DNA from: Spirogloea muscicola
Taxonomy: Eukaryota > Streptophyta > Zygnematophyceae > Spirogloeales > Spirogloeaceae
Assembly (NCBI GenBank): GCA_009602725.1
Contig: WELB01000175.1
Location: 36,681-87,021 of the forward strand
Reading direction: 5' to 3'
Length of the DNA stretch: 50,341 nucleotides
The notes under the pieces were generated by a model, which was not told where the DNA came from, made no database searches, and saw only the letters and a list, made by a program, of their open reading frames with translations. Position 1 is the stretch's first letter. Every line of letters begins with the position of its first letter. Positions 12,846 to 25,145 of the stretch are shown here, in pieces. Position numbers and translations under genes: made by a program.

Positions 12846-14831
12846 ATGAGCTCTACCTTTGGTTGGAGCAGCCTCGGTGGCGGTAGCGGCGGCAGTGGCG
12901 ACGGCGGCCTCCAGCACAAGGTGACCAGGGCAGAGCCTCCGGTGTCCATGCGCAAGGTACACAAGGCGGACCGTGAGAAATTACGCCGCGACAAGCTGAA
13001 TGAGCAATTCGAGGAGCTCGCAAGCATGCTAGGTGAGTGGTGTGCAGAAGCAGCCTTAGCTAGGTTGCTTCACCCATTGTATCAACCTTTTGCCTTCGGC
13101 CAGTTTCCTGATTGCACGCCGCTTCTTGGGTGCAGATCCAGACCGCCCAAAGAACGACAAGGCCACAATCCTGGGGGACAGTGTGGCAGCCGTGCGAGAC
13201 CTACGGGAGGAGGTCAAGCGCCTGCGCTGCGAGCACGCTGCGCTGCTGACAGAGTCCAAAGAGGTTCGGCTGCCCACCATTCATTTGCGACCTCCTCTGC
13301 TCTCATCCCCGCACTCCTCCTGCCTGACTGCCAGAAAGGCGTACGCTGACTGGCCATTCGCCTTGTGATGTCCTTATGCCCATTCCAGCTGTCGCATGAG
13401 AAGCTGGAGCTGAGGGAGGAGCGGGCAGCTCTCAAGAGCGAGTCAGAGCAGCTGCAGGAGAAGCTGCAGGAGCGCGTCCGCAGCATGCTTGCCTGGATGG
13501 CCGCCACCGCCACCGCCAGTTCCGAGGCCTCGGCATACCCACAGCTGCCGCTGCAGCCGCTACCACCGCCCTATCCTGCTTATGGCCTGCCGCAGTGCGA
13601 CGTGCCGGCCTCGTCAGCTGGCCACAACAATCCCCTGCAGGAGCCCTCAGCTGCATCACTGCAGCGCGGCCAGCTGCTCGACGGCAGTAGCTCCCGGCCG
13701 CCGATGTTCGAGCTGCCTCTGTTGCCGCATGAGGCCCGGAAGCTCTTTGGCAACGGGCCGATGGCATATCCAGTGCCGCAGCAGCAGCCATTGCCGCCAG
13801 GCCAATCCCACACCCCGCCACACCTTCATCCAGCCTACCACCACCCGGCCATGTTCACTGCGCCGCCTCCTTCGTGCTTTGGCGCACAACTGCTGCCACC
13901 GGGCCTCAGCGGCAGGCCATCAGGTGCAGTCGAGCGCCCATTTGCCTTGTACCCCCCTATGCTGCCGCCAGGCTACTCGCTGGTGCCACCCCCTCCGCCT
14001 CCGCCTGCTACCAGTGGCCAGCAGGCAGCTGCGGCAGCGCACCACCATCACCACCACCACCAGGCAGCAGCGGCAGCTGCGGCGGCTGCGGCGGCTGCTG
14101 CAGCTGCAGCATACCAAGGCTATGGAGCTTACTTCCTAGGCTACCCACCGTCGGCAACGCTGCCGAGCCAAAGTGACGACCCAGATGGCAGCGCTGGCAA
14201 CGCTTACGTCTCTAGTGGGCACTCCATGCCAGAGGCAGAAGGTGGAGCCCTCCTGCAAACGGCTCACCACCCTCGACCGCCAACTCCGCCACCATACCAT
14301 CTGCTGCCACAGGCGCAGGTGGCTGGTGCGCACCTGGGCAGTGGTGGCGGCCAGCAGCAGCACGGGCAATGGGGCTACCAGCCAGTTCTAGAAGCGCCGG
14401 CATTGCTGGTCAGATTCCCTTCTTCGAGCTCCTCTCCCTTGGAGAAGCATCCTGCAAGCGAAATGCGTGTGGAAGCGGGCTGTAGACATGGATCTGGCCA
14501 AGATCCATGTCAGGGATCCACTAATCTAGTTGCTGACAAGCGCAAGGGATCCTTGGATGCGGGCCAGGATAAGCACGATCGGCAGCCTGGTGAAACGCCA
14601 CGCCCAGGCGAGGCCCCGGCCAGAGGTGAGGCGCCGGGTGGGGGCAAGGTGCCGGGCGAGGATGAGGCCTGCAAGACTTGCGAAGCGGCAGCAGATCAGC
14701 TTGTTGGTGTGGGAACGTCTGGCGAGCTCCCTGCAGGCCAGCCGGGCCTCAACGGCAATGCCAACGACCTTGGCCAGTGGCCGCAGCTGCGGCCTCCGCA
14801 ATCCCCGCTGCCACACCAAGAGCCTCCCTAG
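12846..14831 (+). CDS. bHLH121: bHLH transcription factor, bHLH121/URI-like (iron homeostasis class)
   Basis: Three exons: 12846-13032, 13136-13263, 13389-14831; 585 aa, phases consistent. The basic helix-loop-helix is split over exons 1-2: KADREKLRRDKLNEQFEELA, then DPDRPKNDKATILGDSVAAV. It is followed by a leucine-zipper-like coiled coil (LREEVKRLRCEHAALL, LSHEKLELREERAALKSE) and ends RVRSMLAWMA, the layout of plant bHLH121 (URI, subgroup IVb). The basic region keeps His-Lys...Glu...Arg contacts expected of E-box binding. The rest is a long Pro/Gln/Gly-rich tail with a run of eight His followed by about 16 Ala (near 14040-14110) and short GEAP-type repeats. In Arabidopsis this factor activates the iron-deficiency response with IVc bHLHs, and BRUTUS limits that response. 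Subgroup IVb versus IVc is my judgement. The first Met is assumed; an upstream exon is possible. Confidence 0.87.
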
Positions 14832-15557
14832 CCCGTCACTGTTGCTAGATTTGGCATGCGCCGTTACAATGCCCTCAGTGCTCGATGTGCGTATCTGTGT
14901 TATTGCTGTCAGCTTCTGTGGGCAACTCCGGTCTGGTGCCCACTGGAGCACTGGCCACAGGCACTTGCTAGTTTAAGATTTTAGGGTCAACTCACAAGTC
15001 AGATTCCAGAGTTGAGGAGTTCAAATGTTTGAGGGGTCTAGTTATCACATCACAAAATATAGAGTTCAGGGCTAATGCAGGCACGTTGTACACAGCAGGT
15101 GCTCTGCTTCGTGTATCTCTCTGTGTTCTGGCCTCTGGTCCTCCTAGACTTCTTTTGCCTCCCTAAGGGCTCTGCATGGGTGGTGTTACTGCTACGCCAT
15201 ACTGCAAGTGGTGCACGCTCCTCCACCCTGAGGCTTCTTAGCATGAACAGGCCAGTGCTGCTCACAAGCTTGCAATACCGATCTCTTGGTTAACCCCCAT
15301 TCTGCGATACCATATTGCACAATTGGACCAAGTATGTTGGTTGCAGAGAGGGGTACAATTTCTTGTCACAGGCAGTGCTCTGTATGGGCGAAGTGTGATG
15401 AGCCACTCAGCCACTAAAGCCACCAATGACAAGCAAGCGAGGAGCATCTGACCTTGAAGACACTAAATGTAGCAGTTAAGAGTGTGCCAATATTCAGAAT
15501 ATTCATTGCTTAAGACAACTATTACCGCAAAAGGGATGCAATCATACCAGGGCCTGT
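14832..15557. other. 3' flank of bHLH gene
   Basis: Presumed 3' untranslated region and spacer. I see no exon, RNA gene or clear repeat. Confidence 0.4.
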
Positions 15558-15639
15558 CTACGTCTTAACAGAGCTCCGGTGTCGAGCTCCTTGGGGTGCG
15601 CACAGTGCAATCTCCTGTGATATCTCCGGTCCCGTGCCA

Positions 15640-16230
15640 CGGATTAGTGGTAAAGCTCTTCCAAAGTGGGCGAGGTCTGTGAGAGGCCAGCTCGAAAATA
15701 ATGGACACAGATCTCTCGGTGACCAGAGTGGACGGTAACAGCGTTTCCAGTGTGCGGCAATGGCTGTGAGAGGCCAGCAAGGCTTCCAAGCAATGGACAG
15801 GGTCTGAAAGGGCAGTAAGGTGCCCAAAAGACAAAACTACTCTCCGTAATTTCTGCAAGTGGACGCTCAATAAGCATTAGTCAGCAGATGCAGATCAGCT
15901 TAAGCAGAGGGCGAAGAAGGGCATCAATCTCACTAGAGACCGATGCCTGTGATTGACCAGCCCAGAAAAAGAATGAGCATAGTGCGATGGGGCCAGAAAA
16001 ACGCTGAAGCGCACAGCGACTCAAGCGGCCTGTGGGTGGGGAAAAGCGTCGGCTCATCGGAACCGAGAAAGCGCGGCCAGATTGACTGGTGGCTGGGAAA
16101 GGCCAGCCCCAAAGAATGGACAAGGTCTGAGGGAGCTTGAGTGCGAACATCGGAACCCAGTGGCAGAGAGAAGGCGCGCGGTGCGCATGAGATTGAAAGG
16201 GAGGCCAATCCTGGCCTTGCAAATGTCCTG
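15640..16230. repeat. Cluster of degenerate hairpin repeat boxes
   Basis: Several diverged copies of one theme: a GGCTGTGAGAGGCCAGC-like hairpin followed by AATGGACA and a GGTCTGA-like stretch, near 15665, 15765 and 16085. The last is the clearest (GCGCGGCCAGATTGACTGG, GGCTGGGAAAGGCCAGCCCC, AAGAATGGACAAGGTCTGAG). The same block recurs at about 37845-37905 inverted and at 41336-41405 inverted. The cluster lies downstream of microprotein copy 4 on the minus strand and probably forms the rest of that element. Confidence 0.6.
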
Positions 16231-16262
16231 TAAACTGGGTAGCGAGCTGGCTAAGGGGAACA

Positions 16263-16415
16263 CTAATATTGCCGAGTGAGCACATGCATATCTGACAAGC
16301 TATATTGAGGAGCCAAACCACCACCACGGAAGCCACTAGCCTGGGCTAATGCACGACCAGCACGCTGGTGAATCGCGAGTGCCTGGGAGCGCTGCAGACT
16401 CAACGATAGCAGCAT
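16263..16415 (-). CDS. 50-aa microprotein, RGY-stop family, copy 4
   Basis: An intact 51-codon frame (MLLSLSLQRSQALAIHQRAG ... SLSDMHVLTRQY-stop), the same length as copy 1 at 10430-10582. Against copy 1 it has 23 codons differing silently and 9 differing in residue. The C-terminus reads RQY instead of RGY, and there is no GT at the position where the other copies could splice. This favours a true stop after Tyr, since Tyr and a stop are kept although both codons have changed (TAC/TAT, TAA/TAG). The N-terminal part is basic and presequence-like. No named family is recognised. It lies between the bHLH and alcohol dehydrogenase genes. Confidence 0.5.
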   Translation of the reverse strand: MLLSLSLQRSQALAIHQRAGRALAQASGFRGGGLAPQYSLSDMHVLTRQY

Positions 16416-16592
16416 TCTACAGAAAGCAACGACGAGTGGCAGGGATGGACCGTTCATTGGCGTCCTCATCGATGCGCTGCCTGGCTGGTGCTCGCACAGC
16501 ACTCTGTCCGGCGACCGGCGACAGCCACTGGCGCCGGTCGAGGGAAGCCACGGTGAAAGTAGAGCCACGGGGCATCGTCTCGGCAGAGGTCC

Positions 16593-16715
16593 ATGGCCCG
16601 TGCGCTGCACCTTCGTGCCGGGAGAGCCCTCGCTGCTGCCTCTGGCTCTGTCCAGGGGACCCACTTCCAGGACCCTAGCCTCTCTGATTTGCGGCTGCTT
16701 AGCAGGGGTTACTGA
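16593..16715 (+). CDS. 40-aa microprotein, RGY-stop family, copy 2
   Basis: Frame MARALHLRAGRALAAASG ... DPSLSDLRLLSRGY-stop. It shares the LRAGRALA-ASG core and the SLSDL--LSRGY end with copies 1 and 4 but has a different middle (GTHFQDP), which is shared with copy 5. It may be spliced at G|GTTACTGAGT; then Tyr would not be encoded here. It lies about 200 bp upstream of the alcohol dehydrogenase gene in the same orientation, so an N-terminal presequence exon of that gene is conceivable but not shown. Confidence 0.4.
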   Translation: MARALHLRAGRALAAASGSVQGTHFQDPSLSDLRLLSRGY

Positions 16716-16860
16716 GTAATTTGTAGCTGCTTTCTTTCTTTGTGTGCTTTGGTTTCTTAGCGCTTCCTCTGGCTTCCTCTGGCCCCCTTCTCGTTCTTTG
16801 TTCATTCTTTTTTGGGCTGGCTTGTCCTATCCTCAATGGGCGAGCCCTTTCTTCTCGGCT
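16716..16860 (+). repeat. Conserved tail of RGY-family copy 2
   Basis: Homologous to the tails at 11395-11590 and, inverted, 30640-30765: GTAGCTGCTTTCTTTC, TTTCTTAGCGCTTCC, CCCCCTTCTCGTTCTTTGTT, TTGGGCTGGC and CTCAATGGGCGAGC. This copy has an extra 10-nt duplication (CTTCCTCTGG twice), which shifts any reading frame. Confidence 0.65.
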
Positions 16861-16915
16861 GCAACCGCCGACGCCACTTGGCGGGCAGTTCGGCACGAGC
16901 CGTCAGCTACGCGTC

Positions 16916-19653
16916 ATGGCGCCGCCGCCGGCGGGCACCATGGCCCGCGTGGCGGCGCGGCGCCTGGCCCGCGCGCCGCGNAAAAAAAAAAAAAAAAAAA
17001 AACGATGGTGGCGGCGGCCGCGGGGATGGCCAGGGCGGGCGGCGCCGGCGTGCTCGCCCCAGCGAGCGGCGCTGGTTACCACGTCGGCGGCGGGCCGAGC
17101 ACGATGCTGGCCGCGGTGCTGCGGGAGGCGGGCCGGCCGATGGAGGTGGAGCGGCTCCGCATGCCGCGGCCCAAGGCCGGCGAGGTCCTGCTCAAAACCA
17201 GGGGTGAGCGCACTCAGAGTGCCGAATGCTCCTTGACGCATTGAGCTGAGAGAGTTAGGCAAAACAATGAGCGCCGACGTTAATTACAGTGCCGAGGTGT
17301 GCCTCTGACCGCGAGGTAGCTCCTGTTGAGAAGGTGTTCACTGGCCCAGGTAACAGCAGAACTGCCAGCCGTCAGCTTGAGAATCTACTTATGTGAAGTC
17401 GTAGTTTGTGACTGCTTTCTGGCGAATAATATCATCTGCATTGATTGCCGTGCAGCTTGTGGGGTGTGCCACACCGACCTGCACGTCATCAAGTCGGAGC
17501 AGCCCTTCCCGATGCCCTGTGTGCTTGGCCACGAGGTCAGCGGTGAGGTCGTTGAGCTCGGACCCGGCACAGATCCCGGGACTGCTCGCAGGCGAGTTCT
17601 TGCTAGCTTATGATTGGTCATAGGCGACGTTTGAGTATGCATTGTCCACTTTTTCACTGCTACCTTCCACCCTGCAAGGTAGGCCACCTGACCACCACCA
17701 AGCGAGCTTCTTGCCCATCTCACAACGAGCAATTGTATTGTCAATATGTCTGGCTGGAGGGCAGGCTGCCACTTGGCTCACGTGCAGTGGGCGCCTTCAT
17801 TATGCCCTGTGGTGGCTGCTTCTTTTGCACAAAAGTAAGCTGACTAAGAGTTGACTAAGAGTTGCTTAAATACCTCCCAACTAGCTGGTCACCAATGGGG
17901 TGGCATTATGCAGGCTATTTTCAAAGACCGACTTGTATGGGAGTACTCGTGTGGTAGCCTGAAAATGGTGTTGCCCCAGCTGTAGTGCTTCGGCAACTGA
18001 AAAGTGCTCTGCCCCACTGCCAAGTTGACGTATACAACAATTGCAGGGCAACGAGGACCTCTGTGAGACCTTCTTTGCATACAACAGAGGCAAGGGGACT
18101 CTGTACGATGGAGAGACGCGTCTTTTTCTTGCAGACAGTGGTGAGACAGGGTGATGCTGAGGGATGGTGCTCTTGAGATGACCAGTCAGCACCTTCCTTG
18201 TCAGTGCAGCAGGCTCATGGCGCGACATTGTCCTTAATTACTGCACGTCAAGCGCTCGCTATGGATTGCTTGCCTAAGGCAATACCTGTCCAAGTCCTTT
18301 AGCATGCAGTCTATCCAGCAGACTTGCCAAATGGGGACTGTCGTTTGCAGGAATGTGCGCTCTTGGCGAGTATTGGTGACACTCTCATGCTGTGTTGGGG
18401 CCAGGGGCCCCAATTTCCATGTACAGCATGGGTGGCTTGGCGGAGTACTGCGTAGTCCCTGCAACTGCGGTGGCAGCCCTCCCACAGAGCTTGCCATATG
18501 CAGAGTCAGCGGTCCTTGGGTGCGCCTTCTTCACGGCCTACGGAGCCATGCGGAATGCTGCCGATATGCGAGCCGGTGACTCCATCGCTGTTATTGGGGC
18601 TGGTGGGGTGGGATCAAGGTGAAAGTTCCTTAATCAGCAGACTGTGCTAGCTGCCCCAACCAAGCAAAAGGACTGGTGTAGGATGCTGTCAGACAGCCCT
18701 TGCTCGATGCCCATGGCCTCATATCAATGTTGTGCTCTGCTTGCCAGCTGCTTGCAGATGGCACGGGCGTTCGGCGGCCACACAATAATTGCTGTAGACA
18801 TTGATGGCGCCAAGCTTGAGAAGGCCAAGGGCCTGGGGGCGAGTCACGTTATCAACGCCATGGAGGAAGACGTTGTTCAGAGGATCAAGGTGTGGAGATG
18901 GTTATAGCTTGCACCATCTTCTCCTCTGACAATTATATCAAATTGGATGAGCGCAGCCATACTCCAAGCTACGCTTGCACAAGGGCCAATGGTGATGGAG
19001 CACATAGGTGATTGGCACTGAGTGCAGGAAATTACGGGTGGCTTGGGTGTTGACATAGCCGTTGAAGCCCTTGGGAGGAAGAACACGTTCATGCAGGCAG
19101 TTGCTGCAGTTCGGGATGGGGGCAAAGCTGTGATGGTTGGCATCGCGCCCGTTGGCGTCACGGCGGAGGTTGAGATTGCGCGGATAGTCCGCAGAAAGGT
19201 TGGCTGCTTCTGCAGACCCCTTCTGCAGACGCCTTAGTGGAATAATTAAGCATTTCACCACCTGGACTGAGGTTCCGGACGAAAATGTGTTACTTTGCTT
19301 CTTCTGCTTTAGGTCAGGACTCCCAGCAGATTGGCCAGCCACTGAGAGCTATGCCATATCATATGCGCCTCTGGCTGCTTAAGAGCTTCTTGTATTGCTG
19401 CTGCAGAATGCTGTTACGTGGACCTCCAACCCTGCGAGATGCATTTGCACTGTGGCAGATTCAGATCGTGGGATCCTATGGAGCGCGAGCAAGATCTGAC
19501 CTTCCTGTTTTGTTGGGGCTTGTTGAAAGCGGCCTCCTCGATGTGGCAGCAGCCGTGAGTCAGGCGCGGCGCTTGGAGGAGGCTGCAGAGACCTATCAGG
19601 CACTGGATCAGGGACAGATCCTGGGGCGGGCCATTGTCGACTTTGGCGAATGA
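16916..19653 (+). CDS. Zinc-dependent alcohol dehydrogenase (MDR superfamily)
   Basis: Exons: 16916?/17005-17203, 17456-17591, 17765-17834, 18047-18140, 18405-18618, 18748-18889, 19028-19198, 19459-19653; phases agree from exon 1 on. Catalytic zinc ligands: Cys in ACGVCHTDLH, His-Glu in GHEVSG and Cys in SAVLGCAFFTAYGAM. The structural zinc lobe is CGGCFFC plus NEDLC. The Rossmann loop is VIGAGGVGS. Full-length similarity by eye is to the Arabidopsis GroES-like alcohol dehydrogenase family of the At5g63620 type (FAYNRGKGTLYDGE, SMYSMGGLAEYC, VGSYGARARSDLPVLL); the substrate is unknown. Intron 2 best fits a GC-AG intron (AG|GCGAGT). The N-terminus is uncertain: MAPPPAGTMARVAARRLARA looks like an organelle targeting sequence but is cut from the body by an N and an A tract that puts it out of frame. 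Confidence 0.92.
16981..17002. other. N plus 21-nt A tract in a first exon
   Basis: One undetermined base followed by 21 A, set in GC-rich coding sequence between a plausible targeting sequence and the alcohol dehydrogenase body. It is probably an assembly artefact that destroyed the reading frame. Confidence 0.7.
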
Positions 19654-20696
19654 CGCTGTGAGTTGAAGTGTGTCACCACAGCCCGATGCAGGTGGAGCCT
19701 GAGGCCCGTAGTGAACGCACTTAAATCTAGAAGTTGCGGAGAAGTCAATTGCAGAGGAGCTGTACAATCTGATGGCGAGTGGTCGATTACACTCCCTACT
19801 GTAAATGCATATGTGAAAGCCATGTCAGAGAAGTTTCTAAGCAGAAATCCACCCTGGACAAGTTGCACAATCGCCAAGGGGCATCGGCATATTCGGGGAA
19901 TGTCAGGTTCAAAGGTGCCCATAAATCACACTCCCCTCCTAAGCAACTCGCCATACATTTAATAAGAGTCATCTAGATGGGGCCATTGTGGCGCCTTGCA
20001 TGGACTTTGGTCCAGCGGAGCATGACTGGCACCTCAGAGAGAAGATCATTTAGTATGTCGTCAGTAGCCCCCCTGCTTGGAGGGCCTCGGCTGACACACA
20101 TCGATATAAGCAGTCTCATCATTGGCGTCTGGCCACCCACGCTTAATATCAAGTACGGGATTAGGGGTTCTTGAGACCTTTGTGCAGGCCAGGCTGGCAA
20201 CTCTCTGCAGCAGCAACTTCTTGTGATTTATGGAACTTGGGGAGGCGTGCAAGCACCTACAGGCGTCTCAGTGAGCGGTAGTGCCAGGAGCAGAGGTAGT
20301 AGGGCGGGTCAGCCTCGGATTGAAGACTGATGGATGTAAAGTCACAGCTCCCACAAGCAAGCAAGCAAGAGCTCCTCTGACACGCACATCCTACAAGGGG
20401 TGTCGTCATCGGCTCCCCACCGTGCTGCCAGGAAGAAGAGTCTATTGGGTAGGATGGGGATCAAGGAGGCCTCATAGATCTTGGTGATGAACGTGTCGTC
20501 AGCCGGGCCAGCAGCCCGTCAAGAGTAGCAAATATGGTTGTGTAATCATCGGCCGGAGGAAGGGTAGGAGGGGTCAAGTGTAGGGATATGAGCGGGGAGT
20601 GGCAGCGTGGGCGCTCTGGAGGCGGCGGCAGTCTCAAAGGGGGCCCCAGCTCAGCGAGGAGCTGCCGTCTGGCGGCTGCATGGCTCGCTCCATGGA
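19654..20696. other. Intergenic, alcohol dehydrogenase to trihelix gene
   Basis: No gene could be modelled. On the minus strand about 20460-20560 reads as coding-like peptide in more than one frame (for example DYTTIFATLDGLLARL), without start, splice partners or a family I recognise. The rest shows nothing. Confidence 0.3.
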
Positions 20697-21145
20697 ATGC
20701 GCAAGCTGGGACAAGGAGGAGGGCTGAAGAGGAGGTGGGAGAGGTGGAGACGCGACGCCGCCGCCGCCGCCGCCGCCGCCGCCGCAGCGAGGGCCGACGG
20801 CGGCGGTGAGGGACGGCGGCGGCNNNNNNNNNNNNNNNNNNNNNNNNNNNNNNNNNNNNNNNNNNNNNNNNNNNNNNNNNNNNNNNNNNNNNNNNNNNNN
20901 NNNNNNNNNNNNNNNNNNNNNNNNNNNNNNNNNNNNNNNNNNNNNNNNNNNNNNNNNNNNNNNNNNNNNNNNNNNNNNNNGCCGCCGCCGCCGCAGCCGC
21001 AGCCGCCGTCGCCGTCGCCGTCGCCGGCGTGTGCTGCTGGCGGCGGCGGCGGGGATGGAAACGATGCGGACAACGGGCAGGCGCCGCCGGACCAGGGCCA
21101 TGCCAGCCATGAGGAAGAGGCGGGGGAGACCAGGAAGGACGGCGG

Positions 21146-21176
<31 letters not shown>

Positions 21177-22402
21177 GGCGTTGGTGGCGGCGGCGTCGAC
21201 AGCGGAGGCGGCGGCGATGGCGACAGCTACGGCGGCGGCGGAAGCGGCAGAGGCGGCAGGCCCAAGCAGCGCAACTTCGGGCGCGGCGCGCTGTGGTCCA
21301 CCAAGGAGACGGTGGCGCTCATCGAGGCGAAGCGGCGGGAGCAGGCGCTGCGCGACCGCCGCGACGGCGGCGGCGCGCGCAACGCCGGCCAGGTGTGGCG
21401 GCTGATCGCGGAGGCGGTAAGCGGCGGCGGGGGGCCGCTGCGCGACGCCGAGAACTGCCGGCGCAAGTGGGACAACATGACGCGCAGCTACAAGGCCATC
21501 GAGGACCTCAACCGCCGCTGCGGCAGCCCGGACGCGTACTGGACCATGGACGCGGCGGCGCGCAAGTCCGGCGCCAAGAAGCAGCAGCTGCCCCCCCACT
21601 TCCAGTGGCTCGTCTTCGAGCACCTGGATAGGTGACCGCCCCCCCCCGCGCCATTGCCAATGTGAACACTGCTGGTAACGCTGTCAGAGCGACAGAAGAA
21701 TGGTGGTGTGAGTGACATCTGAGCTTCATGTCCGCTGATCTCTCAGAGCCCGGCAAGGTGAGCTGCCCAACAAAGTCGAGCCTCCAAGAACCACATGACT
21801 TAAATTGGACGAGTTGAGTTGCAGAATCAGGACACTTACTAAGGCGAGAGTCCATGCCTGCTCCTAAACCAGAGCAAATCTCACATTCGTCTAAGCCATT
21901 CACATTGTCTGAGTCTTCTATGAGCATCTTCAAACTCCCACGAGGTTGTTGCGCCCCTTCTGAGTCTGCTGCAGAGCTGCCATGATAGCTGTCAGAACTC
22001 GCCATGCGCTGCTCCACTGACGCCAACCTCGGACTGGTGCTTGGACTCACATTGCAGCTTCTCCTCAGCGTCAGCATTGTGTCACAAGTGCACGGCTCTT
22101 GGTTCGCTTGGGAGACTGTGGGTTGGCAGAGGCGTTGGCGGCTCTCAGGCAGACAATCTTGCCGCCACTCCTGCAGGTACTTTCGCAGCAAGCACGAGCA
22201 GCATGCAGACCACCGGACTTCCTTGCCAGACGGCGGTGCAGAGCTGGACGATGCTTCCATGGAGGGTGAGGCACCCATGGTTGAGGCTGGGCTCCCTGTC
22301 ACTGTGCGCTCCATTCTCTCGACGGACGACTCTCCAGTACAAGAGCCCCTAAGTGCGCAAACCCTCCTTTCGTATCTGCAGCCTCCGCTTGCCTCGTTAT
22401 AA
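20697..22402 (+). CDS. Trihelix-like (Myb/SANT-like) DNA-binding protein, interrupted by gap
   Basis: Exon 1 (20697-21631, start MRKLGQGGG) has poly-Ala, an assembly gap of 157 N, Gly-rich tracts, then a single Myb/SANT-like domain: LWSTKETVALIEAKRREQAL, VWRLIAEAV, CRRKWDNMTRSYKAIEDLN, YWTMDAAARKSG, FQWLVFEHLDR. The tryptophan spacing and the C-R-x-K-W-D box are those of plant trihelix factors, nuclear DNA-binding proteins. A donor (ATAG|GTGACC) fits exon 22177-22402 in phase, giving an acidic tail (GGAELDDASMEGEAPM) ending at TAA. That second exon is a proposal. Alternatives are a stop at the TGA in GATAGGTGA (ends 21635) or a short exon at about 21748-21801. The domain call is good; the gene structure is weak. 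Protein length is unknown because of the gap. Confidence 0.65.
20824..20980. other. Assembly gap (157 N)
   Basis: Run of N inside a GCC/GGC-repeat coding region of the trihelix-like gene. The flanks are trinucleotide repeats, so the true length is unknown. Confidence 0.99.
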
Positions 22403-22596
22403 GTCACACAGGAAGTGCAGCATCTCTATAATCCTCTATATACGTGATCTTGCCTTATGTCCTCCTTTCTGACTTAGGCAGAGGTATCACGCAGCTCCAG
22501 AGACATTGCTCTTTCACTTAGTCATGATTTTTCCGACTCTTGGTTGAAGCAGGGCTGAATGAGGCGGCGCTTCCTGTGGACAAGCTCGCTTTACCC

Positions 22597-25145
<2,549 letters not shown>

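Noticed and set aside
21508-22407. 299-codon open frame on the minus strand
   Set aside because: It overlaps the trihelix domain exon in antisense, has no recognisable motif, and GC-rich repeats on the other strand explain its openness.
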